64,000 bases of DNA from JADHLJ01 sp038118725 (GCA_038118725.1 JAYOIK010000012.1:12034-76033), one strand, 5' to 3'; shown: positions 44,760 to 53,394, counted from the first letter of the stretch. Numbers and translations are program-made. Notes: generated by a model from the letters alone, not told the origin.

Positions 44760-46433
44760 ATGGCCAAGGCGGGAGAGGTTGACCCGATTACCCTGACGGT
44801 GATCTGGAACACGATGCTGTCCATCGCCGAGGAACTGGGCACGACCCTGCGTCACACGGCCTTTTCCGAGGGCGTGCGGGAGGGGGATGATTTCTCCACG
44901 GCCTTGTTTGATTCCAATGCCTTAATGATCGCCCAGGGTAATTTCAGCCCCGGCCATCTCGGCGCCATGCCGACCTGCGTGAAGCGGGCGCTGGAGTATA
45001 TTCCCCCCGAGAGCCTGGGGCCGGGGGACTCGATCCTGTTGAACGATTCCTTCATTGGCTCCGGCCATTTTCCCGATACCTTCCAAATCATGCCGGTTTT
45101 CGAGGCCGACCGTCTGATCGGCTATGTCGCCTGCTCGGCGCATCAGGTCGACATGGGCGGCGCGGCGCCGGGCTCGCAGAAGGTTCACGGGGTGACCGAG
45201 GCGTTTCAGGAGGGGCTTCGGATCCTGCCGGTTCGCTTTGTGCGCGGTGGGGTGATCGACGAGGATATTCTGCGTATCGTGCTCGGCAATGTGCGCATGC
45301 CCGAGAAGGTCCGGGGCGACCTTTTGGCCCAGCATACCGCCAATCTCACCGCCGCCGAGCGGCTTCGCTTGCTGTTCCACGAGCATGGGAGCGAGACCGT
45401 CGAGAGAGCGTATGAGGCGATTCTCGACCGCTCCGAGGCGGCGATGCGCGAGGCCTTGGCCAAGGTTCCGGCGGGGACCTATAGCTTCGAGGACCGGATG
45501 GATGATTACGGGCCGGGGACCGAGCCGGTGATCATGGCCGTCGATATCACCTTCGACGGTAAGGGTTCGGTGGAGCTGGATTTTTCCCGCTCATCCGATC
45601 AGGTGCCGGCGGCGATCAATTCCTACATCAACTATACCCGCGCCTATGCCCTGTTCGCGATCAAGGTGTTCTGCGACGCGCGCCAGCCCCAGACCGAGGG
45701 GGCGATGCGTCCGATCAGCATCACCGCGCGCGAGGGATGCTTCTTTAACCCAAGGTTTCCGGCGCCTTCCGGCGGTCGGGCGATCCTTCAGATCCGCATC
45801 TTCGACACCATCAACGGGGCCATGGCCAAGGCCTTGCCGGAGCGCGCCATGGGGGCGTTCTCGCATTGGTCGAACCCGAATATCGGCGGCATCGATGACC
45901 GGACCGGCAAGCCCTTCGTGATGTATGACCTGGGCCTCGCCGGTTACGGGGGTAGGCATGGCGAGGATGGGCCCGAGGCGATGACCCCGGTGATGAACTG
46001 CACCAATATTCCGGTCGAGGTGCACGAGACCCATAACCCGATCCGGGTCCGCCGAATGGAGCTGCTGGCCGATACCGGCGGGGCCGGGCGGTGGCGCGGT
46101 GGCTGCGGCATGTTGAAGGAGATCGAGCTGCTGAATTCCAGCGCGGTTCTCTCGCATCTGGGAGACCGGCACACGGTCCAGCCCTATGGGGTTTTTGGCG
46201 GAAAACCGGGCTCTTTGGCGGAAAGTACCCTGTATCGGGGGAATGAAAAGATCACCCTGCATTCCAAGGACGTGAAGCCCCTGCGCAAGGGGGATGTGTT
46301 GAGCTTCACCCTCTCCGGCGCCGGGGGATACGGTCCACCGGAGGAGCGCCAAGTGGAATCCATCGAACGTGATTTGGCGGACGGCTATGTGTCGGAGTCG
46401 GCGGTAGCGCGGGATTACGGCTACACGCGCTAG
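44760..46433 (+). CDS. hyuB: Hydantoinase B/oxoprolinase family protein, HyuB subunit
   Basis: 557 aa from the ATG at 44760 with GGAGGAG seven bases upstream; a GTG one codon before is also open. VDPITLTVIWNTMLSIAEELG is the family opening. GDSILLNDSFIGSGHFPD, VACSAHQVDMGG and GGRWRGGCGMLKEIELL also match. HyuB carries the amidase/carboxylase-associated active site that works with HyuA. Here no hyuA is next to it. The HyuA at 19286 and the HyuA-like fusion at 31515 are the only candidates in the window. Confidence 0.9.
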   Translation: MAKAGEVDPITLTVIWNTMLSIAEELGTTLRHTAFSEGVREGDDFSTALFDSNALMIAQGNFSPGHLGAMPTCVKRALEYIPPESLGPGDSILLNDSFIGSGHFPDTFQIMPVFEADRLIGYVACSAHQVDMGGAAPGSQKVHGVTEAFQEGLRILPVRFVRGGVIDEDILRIVLGNVRMPEKVRGDLLAQHTANLTAAERLRLLFHEHGSETVERAYEAILDRSEAAMREALAKVPAGTYSFEDRMDDYGPGTEPVIMAVDITFDGKGSVELDFSRSSDQVPAAINSYINYTRAYALFAIKVFCDARQPQTEGAMRPISITAREGCFFNPRFPAPSGGRAILQIRIFDTINGAMAKALPERAMGAFSHWSNPNIGGIDDRTGKPFVMYDLGLAGYGGRHGEDGPEAMTPVMNCTNIPVEVHETHNPIRVRRMELLADTGGAGRWRGGCGMLKEIELLNSSAVLSHLGDRHTVQPYGVFGGKPGSLAESTLYRGNEKITLHSKDVKPLRKGDVLSFTLSGAGGYGPPEERQVESIERDLADGYVSESAVARDYGYTR

Positions 46434-46437
46434 ATTG

Positions 46438-46451
46438 TGCATTTTAATGCA
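46438..46451. promoter_or_regulatory. BoxR/BzdR-type operator box 1 (TGCA-N6-TGCA)
   Basis: TGCATTTTAATGCA, a perfect TGCA-N6-TGCA palindrome starting four bases after the hyuB stop. BzdR/BoxR repressors are described as binding such boxes. The regulator gene boxR is 3.6 kb downstream. Confidence 0.7.
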
Positions 46452-46468
46452 TAAATTATAAGGCAATG

Positions 46469-46482
46469 TGCATTTTAACGCA
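46469..46482. promoter_or_regulatory. BoxR/BzdR-type operator box 2 (TGCA-N6-CGCA)
   Basis: TGCATTTTAACGCA repeats box 1 with one change, 31 bases further (about three helical turns) and six bases before the -35 hexamer. The spacing suits cooperative binding on one face of the DNA. Confidence 0.68.
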
Positions 46483-46488
46483 TTTTTC

Positions 46489-46516
46489 TTGACGGGAAAT
46501 CGCGCCTCCCTATGCT
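46489..46516 (+). promoter_or_regulatory. Sigma70-like promoter of boxC
   Basis: TTGACG at 46489-46494, a 16-base spacer, and TATGCT at 46511-46516. The ATG at 46512 lies inside the -10 hexamer, which argues that boxC starts at 46566 instead. Confidence 0.65.
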
Positions 46517-46565
46517 GCGTCTGATATCGGACCGCGGCAAAACCGGGTTTTGGAGGACAGTTTCC

Positions 46566-48215
46566 ATGCGCATCGGTTTCGAGACCCATCCGTCCCGCTA
46601 TCGTCATTGGCGGATCGAGATCGATGGCCCCCGCGCCGACCTGATCATGGATGTCGATGAGACCGGTGGTCTGTTCGAGGGCTATGAGCTGAAACTCAAC
46701 TCTTATGACCTGGGAGTCGATATCGAGTTGCGCGACGCGATCGAGCGGCTCCGCTTTGAGCATCCCGAGGTCCGGGCCGTGGTGCTGCGCTCGGGTAAGG
46801 AGCGGGTGTTCTGCGCCGGCGCGAATATCCGAATGCTCGCCGGGGCGCCCCATGCCCATAAGGTCAATTTCTGCAAATTCACCAACGAGACCCGCAACGC
46901 GATGGAGGATGCCTCGGCGCATTCGAACCAGCGTTATATCGCGGCGGTGAGCGGCGCCTGCGCCGGCGGCGGGTATGAGCTCGCGCTCGCCAGCGATCAT
47001 ATCATCCTGGTTGACGATGGCGCGAGTTCGGTCTCGCTGCCGGAGGTCGCGCTCCTGGCGGTGCTGCCGGGGACCGGCGGGGTGACCAGGGTGACCGATA
47101 AGCGCAAGGTGCGCCGGGACCGCGCCGATATCTTCTGCTCGACCGAGGAGGGGGCCCGCGGTCGCCGCGCCCTGGACTGGCGCCTGGTCGATGAGGTGGT
47201 GCCGCCGTCCAAGTTCGACGACGCGGTCGACGCGAAGGTCCGGGAAACGATAGGTGGAGATAGGAATTCCGGGGAAACCGGCATTCCGCTCGGCCCCCTT
47301 GATAGGACGATCGAGGCCGATCGACTTTCCTATTCGACCCTCGGCGTCGAGATTGACCGGAGCGCGCGGCTCGCCACCATCACGATCGCCGGTCCCGATG
47401 CCGGCCCGCCCGCCGATGCCGCCGCGATGCTGGCCGAGGGCGACGGCTTCTGGCCGCTTCGTCTGGCGCGGGAGTTGGATGACGCGCTGTTGCATCTGCG
47501 GTTCAACGAGCTGGAAGTCGCGGTCATCGCCTTCAAGGCCGAGGGTGACCCGGCGACGGTGATGGGTTTTGACGGCTTCCTGCAAGCCCATGACACACAT
47601 TGGCTGGTCCGCGAGACCCGGCTGCTCTGGACCCGGGTGATGAAGCGGGTGGATCTCACCTCGCGCTCGCTGGTCGCGCTTCTGGAGCCTGGAAGCTGTT
47701 TCGCCGGTTTCCTGGCCGAGCTCGCCTTCGCCGCCGATCGCGGTTACATGGCCGACGGGGTGTTCGACGGCGACAACCGGCCCGAGGCCACGCTGACCCT
47801 GAGCGCGGCGAATTTCGGCGCCCACCCGATGTCCAACGGCCTCTCGCGCCTGGCCACCCGGTTCCTGGGCGAGCCCGAGGCGCTTGAGGGACTGGAGGCA
47901 CAAATCGGCGAGGCGCTGGAGGCCTCGGATGCCGATGACCTCGGCCTGGTGACGGCGGCGCTGGATGATATCGACTGGGAGGACGAGGTGCGGCTGTTCC
48001 TGGAGGAACGCGCCAGCTTCTCGCCCGACGCGCTGACCGGGCTCGAGGCCAATACCCGCTTCGCCGGGCCCGAGACCATGGAGACCAAGATCTTCGGTCG
48101 TCTGACCGCCTGGCAAAACTGGATCTTCCAGCGCCCGAACGCGGTCGGCGACGCCGGCGCCCTCGGCCGCTACGGCAGCGGCCAAGGCGCCGATTTCGAC
48201 AAGCGGCGGGTGTGA
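46566..48215 (+). CDS. boxC: 2,3-epoxybenzoyl-CoA dihydrolase (benzoyl-CoA-dihydrodiol lyase)
   Basis: 549 aa from the ATG at 46566, with GGAGG nine bases upstream; the in-frame ATG at 46512 falls in the promoter. Two crotonase-like halves are visible: RSGKERVFCAGANIRML and SGACAGGGYELALASDHIIL in the first, and MGFDGFLQAHDTHW and LAELAFAADRGYMADG in the second. This double form and length are typical of BoxC. It opens the epoxide ring of 2,3-epoxybenzoyl-CoA hydrolytically, giving 3,4-dehydroadipyl-CoA semialdehyde and formate, in the aerobic CoA-dependent benzoate route. boxB follows at 48385. Confidence 0.92.
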   Translation: MRIGFETHPSRYRHWRIEIDGPRADLIMDVDETGGLFEGYELKLNSYDLGVDIELRDAIERLRFEHPEVRAVVLRSGKERVFCAGANIRMLAGAPHAHKVNFCKFTNETRNAMEDASAHSNQRYIAAVSGACAGGGYELALASDHIILVDDGASSVSLPEVALLAVLPGTGGVTRVTDKRKVRRDRADIFCSTEEGARGRRALDWRLVDEVVPPSKFDDAVDAKVRETIGGDRNSGETGIPLGPLDRTIEADRLSYSTLGVEIDRSARLATITIAGPDAGPPADAAAMLAEGDGFWPLRLARELDDALLHLRFNELEVAVIAFKAEGDPATVMGFDGFLQAHDTHWLVRETRLLWTRVMKRVDLTSRSLVALLEPGSCFAGFLAELAFAADRGYMADGVFDGDNRPEATLTLSAANFGAHPMSNGLSRLATRFLGEPEALEGLEAQIGEALEASDADDLGLVTAALDDIDWEDEVRLFLEERASFSPDALTGLEANTRFAGPETMETKIFGRLTAWQNWIFQRPNAVGDAGALGRYGSGQGADFDKRRV

Positions 48216-48233
48216 TGGGGGTGGCGCTATTGG

Positions 48234-48348
48234 CCAACAAGACCCTTCGAGACGTGACCCGAGGGCCACTCCTCAGGGTGAGTGTGACGGGAAACAATAC
48301 GACTGACCCTGAGGAGCGGCGAAGCCGCGTCTCGAAGGGTCTTGTTGG
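48234..48348. repeat. 21-bp perfect inverted repeat between boxC and boxB
   Basis: CCAACAAGACCCTTCGAGAC plus one G (48234-48254) and its exact reverse complement at 48328-48348, with an inner pair CCTCAGGGT/ACCCTGAGG. The element looks like a dispersed palindrome of the kind common in proteobacteria. As RNA it would form a long stem between boxC and boxB and could tune the ratio of the two products. Confidence 0.75.
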
Positions 48349-48384
48349 CGGGATGACGAAGTTAGGTAACCAGGAGCAAATCCA

Positions 48385-49830
48385 ATGACCGACACGATGG
48401 CCGTGAATTACGATACCTCGATCCCCAACAATGTCGGCCTGTCCGAGGATCGCCGGGTTCTGAAGGCGTTGGAGAAATGGCACCCGGGTTATCTCGACTG
48501 GTGGAAGACCATGGGCCCGGAGGGGTTCCAGGAATCGCTGGTCTATCTGCGCACCGCCGTCGGCGTCGATCCAGCGGGTTGGGCGACCTTTGGTTACGTC
48601 AAGATGCCGGAATACCGATGGGGCGTGCTGTTGGCGCCCAAGGAGGAGGGGCGGACCATCGGCTTTGGCCAGCACAAGGGCGAGCCGGCCTGGCAGGAGG
48701 TTCCCGGTGAATACCGCGCGGCCCTGCGCCGGCTTTGCGTGATCCAGGGCGATACCGAGCCCGCCTCGGTCGAGCAGCAGCGCCAGTTGGGGCTGACCGC
48801 GCCCTCGCTGTATGACCTGCGCAACCTGCTTCAGGTCAATGTCGAGGAGGCCCGCCATCTCTGGGCCATGGTCTATCTGTTGCAGAAATATTTCGGAAAG
48901 GATGGCCGCGAGGAGGCGGAAGACCTACTGATGCGCCGCTCCGGCGATGCCGACAAGCCCCGGATGCTGGGAGCGTTCAACGAGGCGACCCCGGATTGGC
49001 TGAGCTTTTTCATGTTCACCTTCTTCACCGATCGTGACGGCAAGATGCAGCTGGAGAGTCTGGCGCAATCCGGTTTCGACCCGCTCTCGCGCACCACGCG
49101 GTTCATGCTGACCGAGGAGGCGCATCACATGTTCGTCGGCGCCACCGGCGTCGGCCGGGTGGTCAAGCGGACCTGCGAGGCGATGCGCGAGGCCGGGATC
49201 GAGGATCCGTATGATATCGTGGCGGTGCGGGCGCTCGGCGTGATCGATCTGCCGACCATCCAGAAGAAGGCCAATCTGCACTATTCGCTATCGCTGGATC
49301 TGTTCGGTTCGGAGATTTCCACCAATGCCGCGAACGCCTTCACCAATGGCCTCAAGGGTCGGTACCGCGAGGACAAGCTGGATGATGATCACCAGTTGCT
49401 GAACGACACCTATCCGGTTCTCAAGCTGGTGGACGGCGAGGTCAAGATGGCCCAGGAGCCGGCGCTGACCGCCCTCAACATGCGGCTGCGAGACGACTAT
49501 ACCGCCGACACCACGGCGGGCATCAAGCGCTGGAACCGCGAGATCGAGCGCTACAACATCGACTTCCGGATCGTCCTGCCGAATGTCGCGTTCAACCGGG
49601 CGATCGGGGTTTTCGCGCCGGTCGAGGCGACGCCGGATGGCGAGATCATCTCCGCCGAGGTCTTCGAGGCCCGCCGGGACGAGTGGCTGCCGACCCAGGC
49701 CGACGGAGATTTCGTCGCCTCTCTCATGCACCAGGAGACCGAGCCCGGCCACTATGCCGGCTGGATCGCTCCGCCGCGCGCCGGGATCAACAACCAGCCC
49801 GGTGACTTTGAGTATGTGCGGTTGCAATAG
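48385..49830 (+). CDS. boxB: Benzoyl-CoA 2,3-epoxidase subunit BoxB
   Basis: 481 aa. A di-iron oxygenase of the ferritin-like type. E125, E155, H158, D216, E245 and H248 (in VNVEEARHLW and MLTEEAHHMF) match the ligand spacing I recall for the Azoarcus enzyme, shifted by five. BoxB uses O2 and electrons from the reductase BoxA to make 2,3-epoxybenzoyl-CoA, the substrate of BoxC. The start at 48385 has AGGAGC upstream. BoxA is not in the window. No benzoate-CoA ligase is adjacent, though the general acyl-CoA ligase at 5814 is a weak candidate. Confidence 0.94.
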   Translation: MTDTMAVNYDTSIPNNVGLSEDRRVLKALEKWHPGYLDWWKTMGPEGFQESLVYLRTAVGVDPAGWATFGYVKMPEYRWGVLLAPKEEGRTIGFGQHKGEPAWQEVPGEYRAALRRLCVIQGDTEPASVEQQRQLGLTAPSLYDLRNLLQVNVEEARHLWAMVYLLQKYFGKDGREEAEDLLMRRSGDADKPRMLGAFNEATPDWLSFFMFTFFTDRDGKMQLESLAQSGFDPLSRTTRFMLTEEAHHMFVGATGVGRVVKRTCEAMREAGIEDPYDIVAVRALGVIDLPTIQKKANLHYSLSLDLFGSEISTNAANAFTNGLKGRYREDKLDDDHQLLNDTYPVLKLVDGEVKMAQEPALTALNMRLRDDYTADTTAGIKRWNREIERYNIDFRIVLPNVAFNRAIGVFAPVEATPDGEIISAEVFEARRDEWLPTQADGDFVASLMHQETEPGHYAGWIAPPRAGINNQPGDFEYVRLQ

Positions 49831-49931
49831 GGGCGGCGGCAGTAAGGCCTGGAGTTAAGATGTCCGGTCATCCCGCCCCCCGTTTACACGAGGGCAAGCG
49901 GCGGGACCCATTCCGCCTATCTGGCCATTTA

Positions 49932-49951
49932 ATGCGCTCTCTCACGCGCAT
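49932..49951. promoter_or_regulatory. Palindrome upstream of boxR, possible operator
   Basis: ATGCGC-N8-GCGCAT, 98 bases before the boxR start. Its half-sites resemble, but do not match, the TGCA boxes upstream of boxC. A second palindrome, ATCTTAAGAT, follows at 49957-49966. Role in autoregulation is a guess. Confidence 0.3.
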
Positions 49952-50048
49952 AAAGGATCTTAAGATTGATATATAAGGCGTTGGAAATGCTAGTGGAACG
50001 GGCCCCGGCCTTCGCCGGGATGACGTGTGAATTTCGGATAGCCAACCC

Positions 50049-50924
50049 ATGAGCAACGCCGACAGTGACGAAGATTACCTCGCCGGGCTCGGCGCGCGGG
50101 TGCGGGCGGCGCGCAAGGCGGCGAGGTTGTCGCGTCAGGATCTCTCCCATGATGCCGGCGTGTCCATGCGATTCCTCGCGCAGTTGGAGACCGGGAGCGC
50201 AAACGCGTCGATCTCGAACCTGCGCTCGGTGGCTCGGGCGCTGGAGGTGTCGGTGGAGGATCTGGTCGCCGACACCGATCCAGACGCGTTCGGCCTGGTC
50301 GCGGCGATCCGGGGCGCGACGACGGTTGAACGCATGCATCTGATGGACGCGCTGACGGCGCTGCGACGCGAGAGTGGAGGTGGTGATCCGCGCGGACGGC
50401 GGGTGGCGCTGATCGGTCTTCGCGGCGCCGGCAAGAGCACCCTGGGCAAGGCGGCGGCGGAACGCCTGGGCGTGCCCTTTGTCGAGTTGAACCACGCCAT
50501 TGAGGCGGAATTCGGTCTTTCGATCCCCGAGGTGTTCTCGCTCTACGGCGATACCGGGTATCGGCGGCTTGAGAAAAACCGCATCGAGGCGGTGATGGCC
50601 GAGCACGAGCGCGTGATCCTGGCGGTCGGTGGCGGCATTGTCGGCGAGGCTGAAAACTTCGATCTGCTGCTCGGCGGTTTTCACACGGTCTGGCTGCGCG
50701 CCAGCCCCGAGGAACACATGGCGAGGGTCCGCGCTCAGGGTGACGAGCGGCCAATGGCCGGCAACCCCCAGGCGATGGACGAGTTGCGCCGGATTTTGGA
50801 GGCTCGCGACAAGCTCTACGCCCAGGCTGACGCCCAATTGTCGACCAGCGGCAAGACCCCGGAGGAAAGCGCGGCCTCGCTCGCCGTGGTGATCGACGCG
50901 GTGCTCGGTAAGGTCCGGGTATAG
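50049..50924 (+). CDS. boxR: HTH transcriptional regulator with shikimate kinase-like domain (BoxR/BzdR)
   Basis: 291 aa. The XRE-type helix-turn-helix covers about residues 13-75 (RLSRQDLSHDAGVSMRFLAQ, then LETGSANASISNL). The C-terminal half is like shikimate kinase: Walker A GLRGAGKST at 123-131, then VELNHAIEAEFGLSIPEVF, GYRRLEK and AVGGGIV. In BzdR/BoxR regulators this domain binds benzoyl-CoA and releases the repressor. Position directly after boxB and the TGCA boxes before boxC fit that role. Confidence 0.92.
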   Translation: MSNADSDEDYLAGLGARVRAARKAARLSRQDLSHDAGVSMRFLAQLETGSANASISNLRSVARALEVSVEDLVADTDPDAFGLVAAIRGATTVERMHLMDALTALRRESGGGDPRGRRVALIGLRGAGKSTLGKAAAERLGVPFVELNHAIEAEFGLSIPEVFSLYGDTGYRRLEKNRIEAVMAEHERVILAVGGGIVGEAENFDLLLGGFHTVWLRASPEEHMARVRAQGDERPMAGNPQAMDELRRILEARDKLYAQADAQLSTSGKTPEESAASLAVVIDAVLGKVRV

Positions 50925-50957
50925 GGTCGGGATTGGGGGAGAAGGTTCTCAGCTTTC

Positions 50958-51107
50958 ACCGTATCCCCGCGAAGGTCGGGGCCAACGCCTGAGACATCCG
51001 TGAGTGACGGAAGTCCAGATCATTTTGACGGGGCGGTCGTCATGCCCCGCCAACCGTCACGTGGAAACGCCTCAGGCTTCGACCCCGGCTTCCGCCGGGG
51101 ATACGGT
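50958..51107. repeat. Palindromic element family B, copy 1
   Basis: About 150 bp that begins CCGTATCCCCGCGAAGGTCG and ends with its imperfect inverse CCGCCGGGGATACGGT. The centre (TGAGTGACGGAAGTCC, then CGTCACGTGGAAACGC) is shared with copy 2. No gene is present. Confidence 0.75.
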
Positions 51108-51163
51108 TAAACAACGCTCGAATCCCTGGCGAAAGCCAGGGTCTGTTTGAAACCAGAATTTCT

Positions 51164-51294
51164 CGTCGCCCTGAACTTGGTTCAGGGCTCTTGCCGCTGG
51201 AGGATGTGCGGTGAGAGATGGTGGCGGGAGATCCACCGACCATCGTGCCGGAAACGCCGGCGGCGCAAGCCCTGAATCAAGTTCAGGGCGACGG
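51164..51294. repeat. Palindromic intergenic repeat, family A (copy 5)
   Basis: CGTCGCCCTGAACTTGGTTC at the left and GAATCAAGTTCAGGGCGACGG at the right in inverted order (right arm at 51273-51294). It lies exactly between two copies of family B. A short hairpin CCCTGG-CGAAAG-CCAGGG stands just before it at 51124-51141. Confidence 0.75.
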
Positions 51295-51313
51295 AACGGT
51301 TTGAAAAATACTT

Positions 51314-51462
51314 CCGTATCCCCGGCGGAGGCCGGGGGCGACGCCTGAGGCGACGGTGAGTGACGGAAATCCGGATCATTCCGACTGATCGGTGGGCATG
51401 CTCCGCCAAACGTCACATGGAAACGCTTCAGGCGTCGACCCCGACTTTCGTCGGGGGTACGG
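51314..51462. repeat. Palindromic element family B, copy 2
   Basis: Direct-orientation partner of the element at 50958, similar over its whole length of about 149 bp, with ends CCGTATCCCCGG and GGGGGTACGGT. Together the elements fill the 660-bp gap between boxR and rpmG, in which I see no gene. Confidence 0.75.
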
Positions 51463-51524
51463 TTTGACCACTCCCAAATCCATCACGGCGGCTTGCCGCG
51501 ACAATCAAATCCAACGCGATCCCC

Positions 51525-51555
51525 CAAAAAGCAAACGCCCCGGAGAACCGGGGCG
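51525..51555 (-). terminator. Intrinsic terminator of rpmG
   Basis: On the minus strand the stem CGCCCCGG-TTCT-CCGGGGCG (51555 to 51536) is followed by TTTGCTTTTT. It lies 30 bases after the rpmG stop, in the right orientation. Confidence 0.8.
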
Positions 51556-51584
51556 CGTCATTGATCAGCCGATGATGCCGGCGA

Positions 51585-51752
51585 TCACTTGATCTTGGCT
51601 TCCTTGTACATGACGTGCTTGCGGACCACCGGGTCGTACTTTTTCAGTTCGAGCTTCTCGGTCTGGGTCCGGGGGTTCTTCTTGGTCACGTAATAGTGGC
51701 CGGTATCGGCGCTGCTTACGAGCTTGATCAAAACGGTTGCCGGCTTCGCCAT
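51585..51752 (-). CDS. rpmG: 50S ribosomal protein L33
   Basis: 55 aa, read on the minus strand: start MAKPATVLIKLVSSADTGHY, then YVTKKNPRTQTEKLELKKYD and an end at MYKEAKIK. That is the bacterial L33 pattern, in the cysteine-free form that does not bind zinc. GGATGAGTG lies upstream of the ATG. A TTGACT at 51818-51813 could be its -35 box, though I find no good -10. An overlapping frame at 51565-51762 is a shadow. A terminator follows at 51525-51555. Confidence 0.95.
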   Translation of the reverse strand: MAKPATVLIKLVSSADTGHYYVTKKNPRTQTEKLELKKYDPVVRKHVMYKEAKIK

Positions 51753-51825
51753 GGTCACTCATCCGAATTTTTAGCGTTTGGAAGACCGGGAAATGACATG
51801 CCGGACTGGCGAAGTCAAGCAGATC

Positions 51826-53394
51826 CTACTCCGAGGCGGCGCCGCGCATGGCGATCATCGCCTTTTCGGTGATCCGCTTGAACAGGTCGGGCGCGTCGAG
51901 CAGGCCGAGCGCCAGATCCATGTCGAAATCGCGGTCGACCTTGCCGCGCGGGCGGTCGCCGCAGCGTTTGAGCAGGGCGGATTGCGCCGCCTCGTCCAGA
52001 CCCGCGGCCGCGCGCCGGAGCGGGCCGATATTCGCGTCGAGGACCTCGCCCTGGCGGATCCGGTCCAGAACCGATTTCGGACTGGCGAGCTCTCCGCCGG
52101 TGCAGATGGTGGGGAACACGCCGTATGTCGACAGCGTGTAGCCGGACGGCGCCCGCATCTCGGCCCAGGTCAGATTGAGCGCGCCGTTATTCGGCAGGTC
52201 GCGTACCCGCTGAACCGTGCCCTTGCCGTAGGAGCGCGCGCCGATGACCAGGCCGCGCCCGGTATCCTGAAGCGCCGCCGCGACGACCTCGGAGGCCGAG
52301 GCGGAACCGCTGTCGATCAACACCACGAGCGGCAGTTGTTCGGCGTTGTCGTCGGGCTCGGCGCCGAAGTTCTGGTACGCGTCCTCGTGCCGCCCGATGG
52401 TGGTCAGGATGTTACCGTCGGGGATGAAGAGATCGGCGAGATTGACCGCTTCATCCAGCATGCCGCCGCGATTGCCGCGCAGGTCGAGGATCACGCCCTT
52501 CAGGGCCGGGCCGAGGGCGGCTCGGGCCGCGTCGATCCGCTCTCGCATCCGGGACGAGGTCTGCTCGTTGAAGCCGGTTACCCGGACGACCGAGGTTTCC
52601 TCGACGATGGAGGCGAAGACGGTTTGCTCGATGACTTCCCGGCGCTCCAGGGTGAGGGAGAGGCGCTTGTCGCCGCGGATCAAGGTAAGGTCGACTCGGC
52701 TTCCGTGCGGGCCACGCAGGATCGGCGCGACCTTGGCGAGCGGCCAACCCGCGACCGGCGCGCCGTTCACCGCGTGGATCACATCACCGGAGAGGATCCC
52801 GGCCTCGGCCGCGGGGGTGTCCTCGAACACCTCCAGCGCCGTCACCCGCCCGTCGCTATTGCCGAGCGAGATGCCGATTCCGGAATAACCCTGACGGTGC
52901 GCTCGGCTGGATTGCGCCTGTTTGGCGGATTGATACCGCGAAAACCGGTCAAGTTCCGTCAGGGCGGCGTCGAAGATCGTCTTATAGGTCGTCTCGATAT
53001 CGGTCTTGGCGATCTCGGGCGAGCGTATGCGGGCGGTTTCGAGCGCGGCGGCGGTGAGGTAGCTCCAACGCACCACGTCGCTGTCCGACGGCGCTTGAAA
53101 CGTCGCGATCGGCGCCTCGTCGAGGAACAGGCGGACCTGTCCGTCGGCGTGATCGGCGCGGAAGGCCGCGTCAAGGTCGGACAATCCGTTGAGGCCCAGC
53201 AGGATCATCCGCGGAATGTCCGGTTCCTTGACGTAGTAAAGCTGAACCGTGTCGAAGCCGGCGGAAAACAGCGAGGCGGCGTCCTCGCGAACGAACTTGT
53301 TCGACGGCGTGGGCGGCGGTACCGCGCAGGACGCCAGAACGAGGAGCGCCGGGATCAGGACCGCCAAGCCCCTGACCACCGATCGCGCCGCCAT
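51826..53394 (-). CDS. S41 family peptidase (carboxy-terminal processing protease type), lipoprotein
   Basis: 522 aa from the ATG at 53394. The N-terminus is a lipoprotein signal: basic MAARSVVRG, a hydrophobic run, and the lipobox VLASC. A TTG at 53448 also opens the frame but would spoil the signal peptide. A PDZ domain lies at about 165-260 (GIGISLGNSDGRVTALEVFE). The protease domain has VVLIDSGSASASEVVAAAL near 360 with the catalytic serine, and GARSYGKGTVQ near 389 with the catalytic lysine. It should act in the periplasm, anchored to a membrane. The preceding helical domain (about 30-160) is not recognised. Confidence 0.88.
   Translation of the reverse strand: MAARSVVRGLAVLIPALLVLASCAVPPPTPSNKFVREDAASLFSAGFDTVQLYYVKEPDIPRMILLGLNGLSDLDAAFRADHADGQVRLFLDEAPIATFQAPSDSDVVRWSYLTAAALETARIRSPEIAKTDIETTYKTIFDAALTELDRFSRYQSAKQAQSSRAHRQGYSGIGISLGNSDGRVTALEVFEDTPAAEAGILSGDVIHAVNGAPVAGWPLAKVAPILRGPHGSRVDLTLIRGDKRLSLTLERREVIEQTVFASIVEETSVVRVTGFNEQTSSRMRERIDAARAALGPALKGVILDLRGNRGGMLDEAVNLADLFIPDGNILTTIGRHEDAYQNFGAEPDDNAEQLPLVVLIDSGSASASEVVAAALQDTGRGLVIGARSYGKGTVQRVRDLPNNGALNLTWAEMRAPSGYTLSTYGVFPTICTGGELASPKSVLDRIRQGEVLDANIGPLRRAAAGLDEAAQSALLKRCGDRPRGKVDRDFDMDLALGLLDAPDLFKRITEKAMIAMRGAASE

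Noticed and set aside
46512..46565. N-terminal extension of boxC from the ATG at 46512
   Set aside because: That ATG lies within the -10 hexamer, has no ribosome site, and the extension does not look like BoxC.
45591..48269. 892-codon open frame on the minus strand
   Set aside because: It lies antisense to hyuB and boxC, shows no family motifs, and arises from the high GC content.
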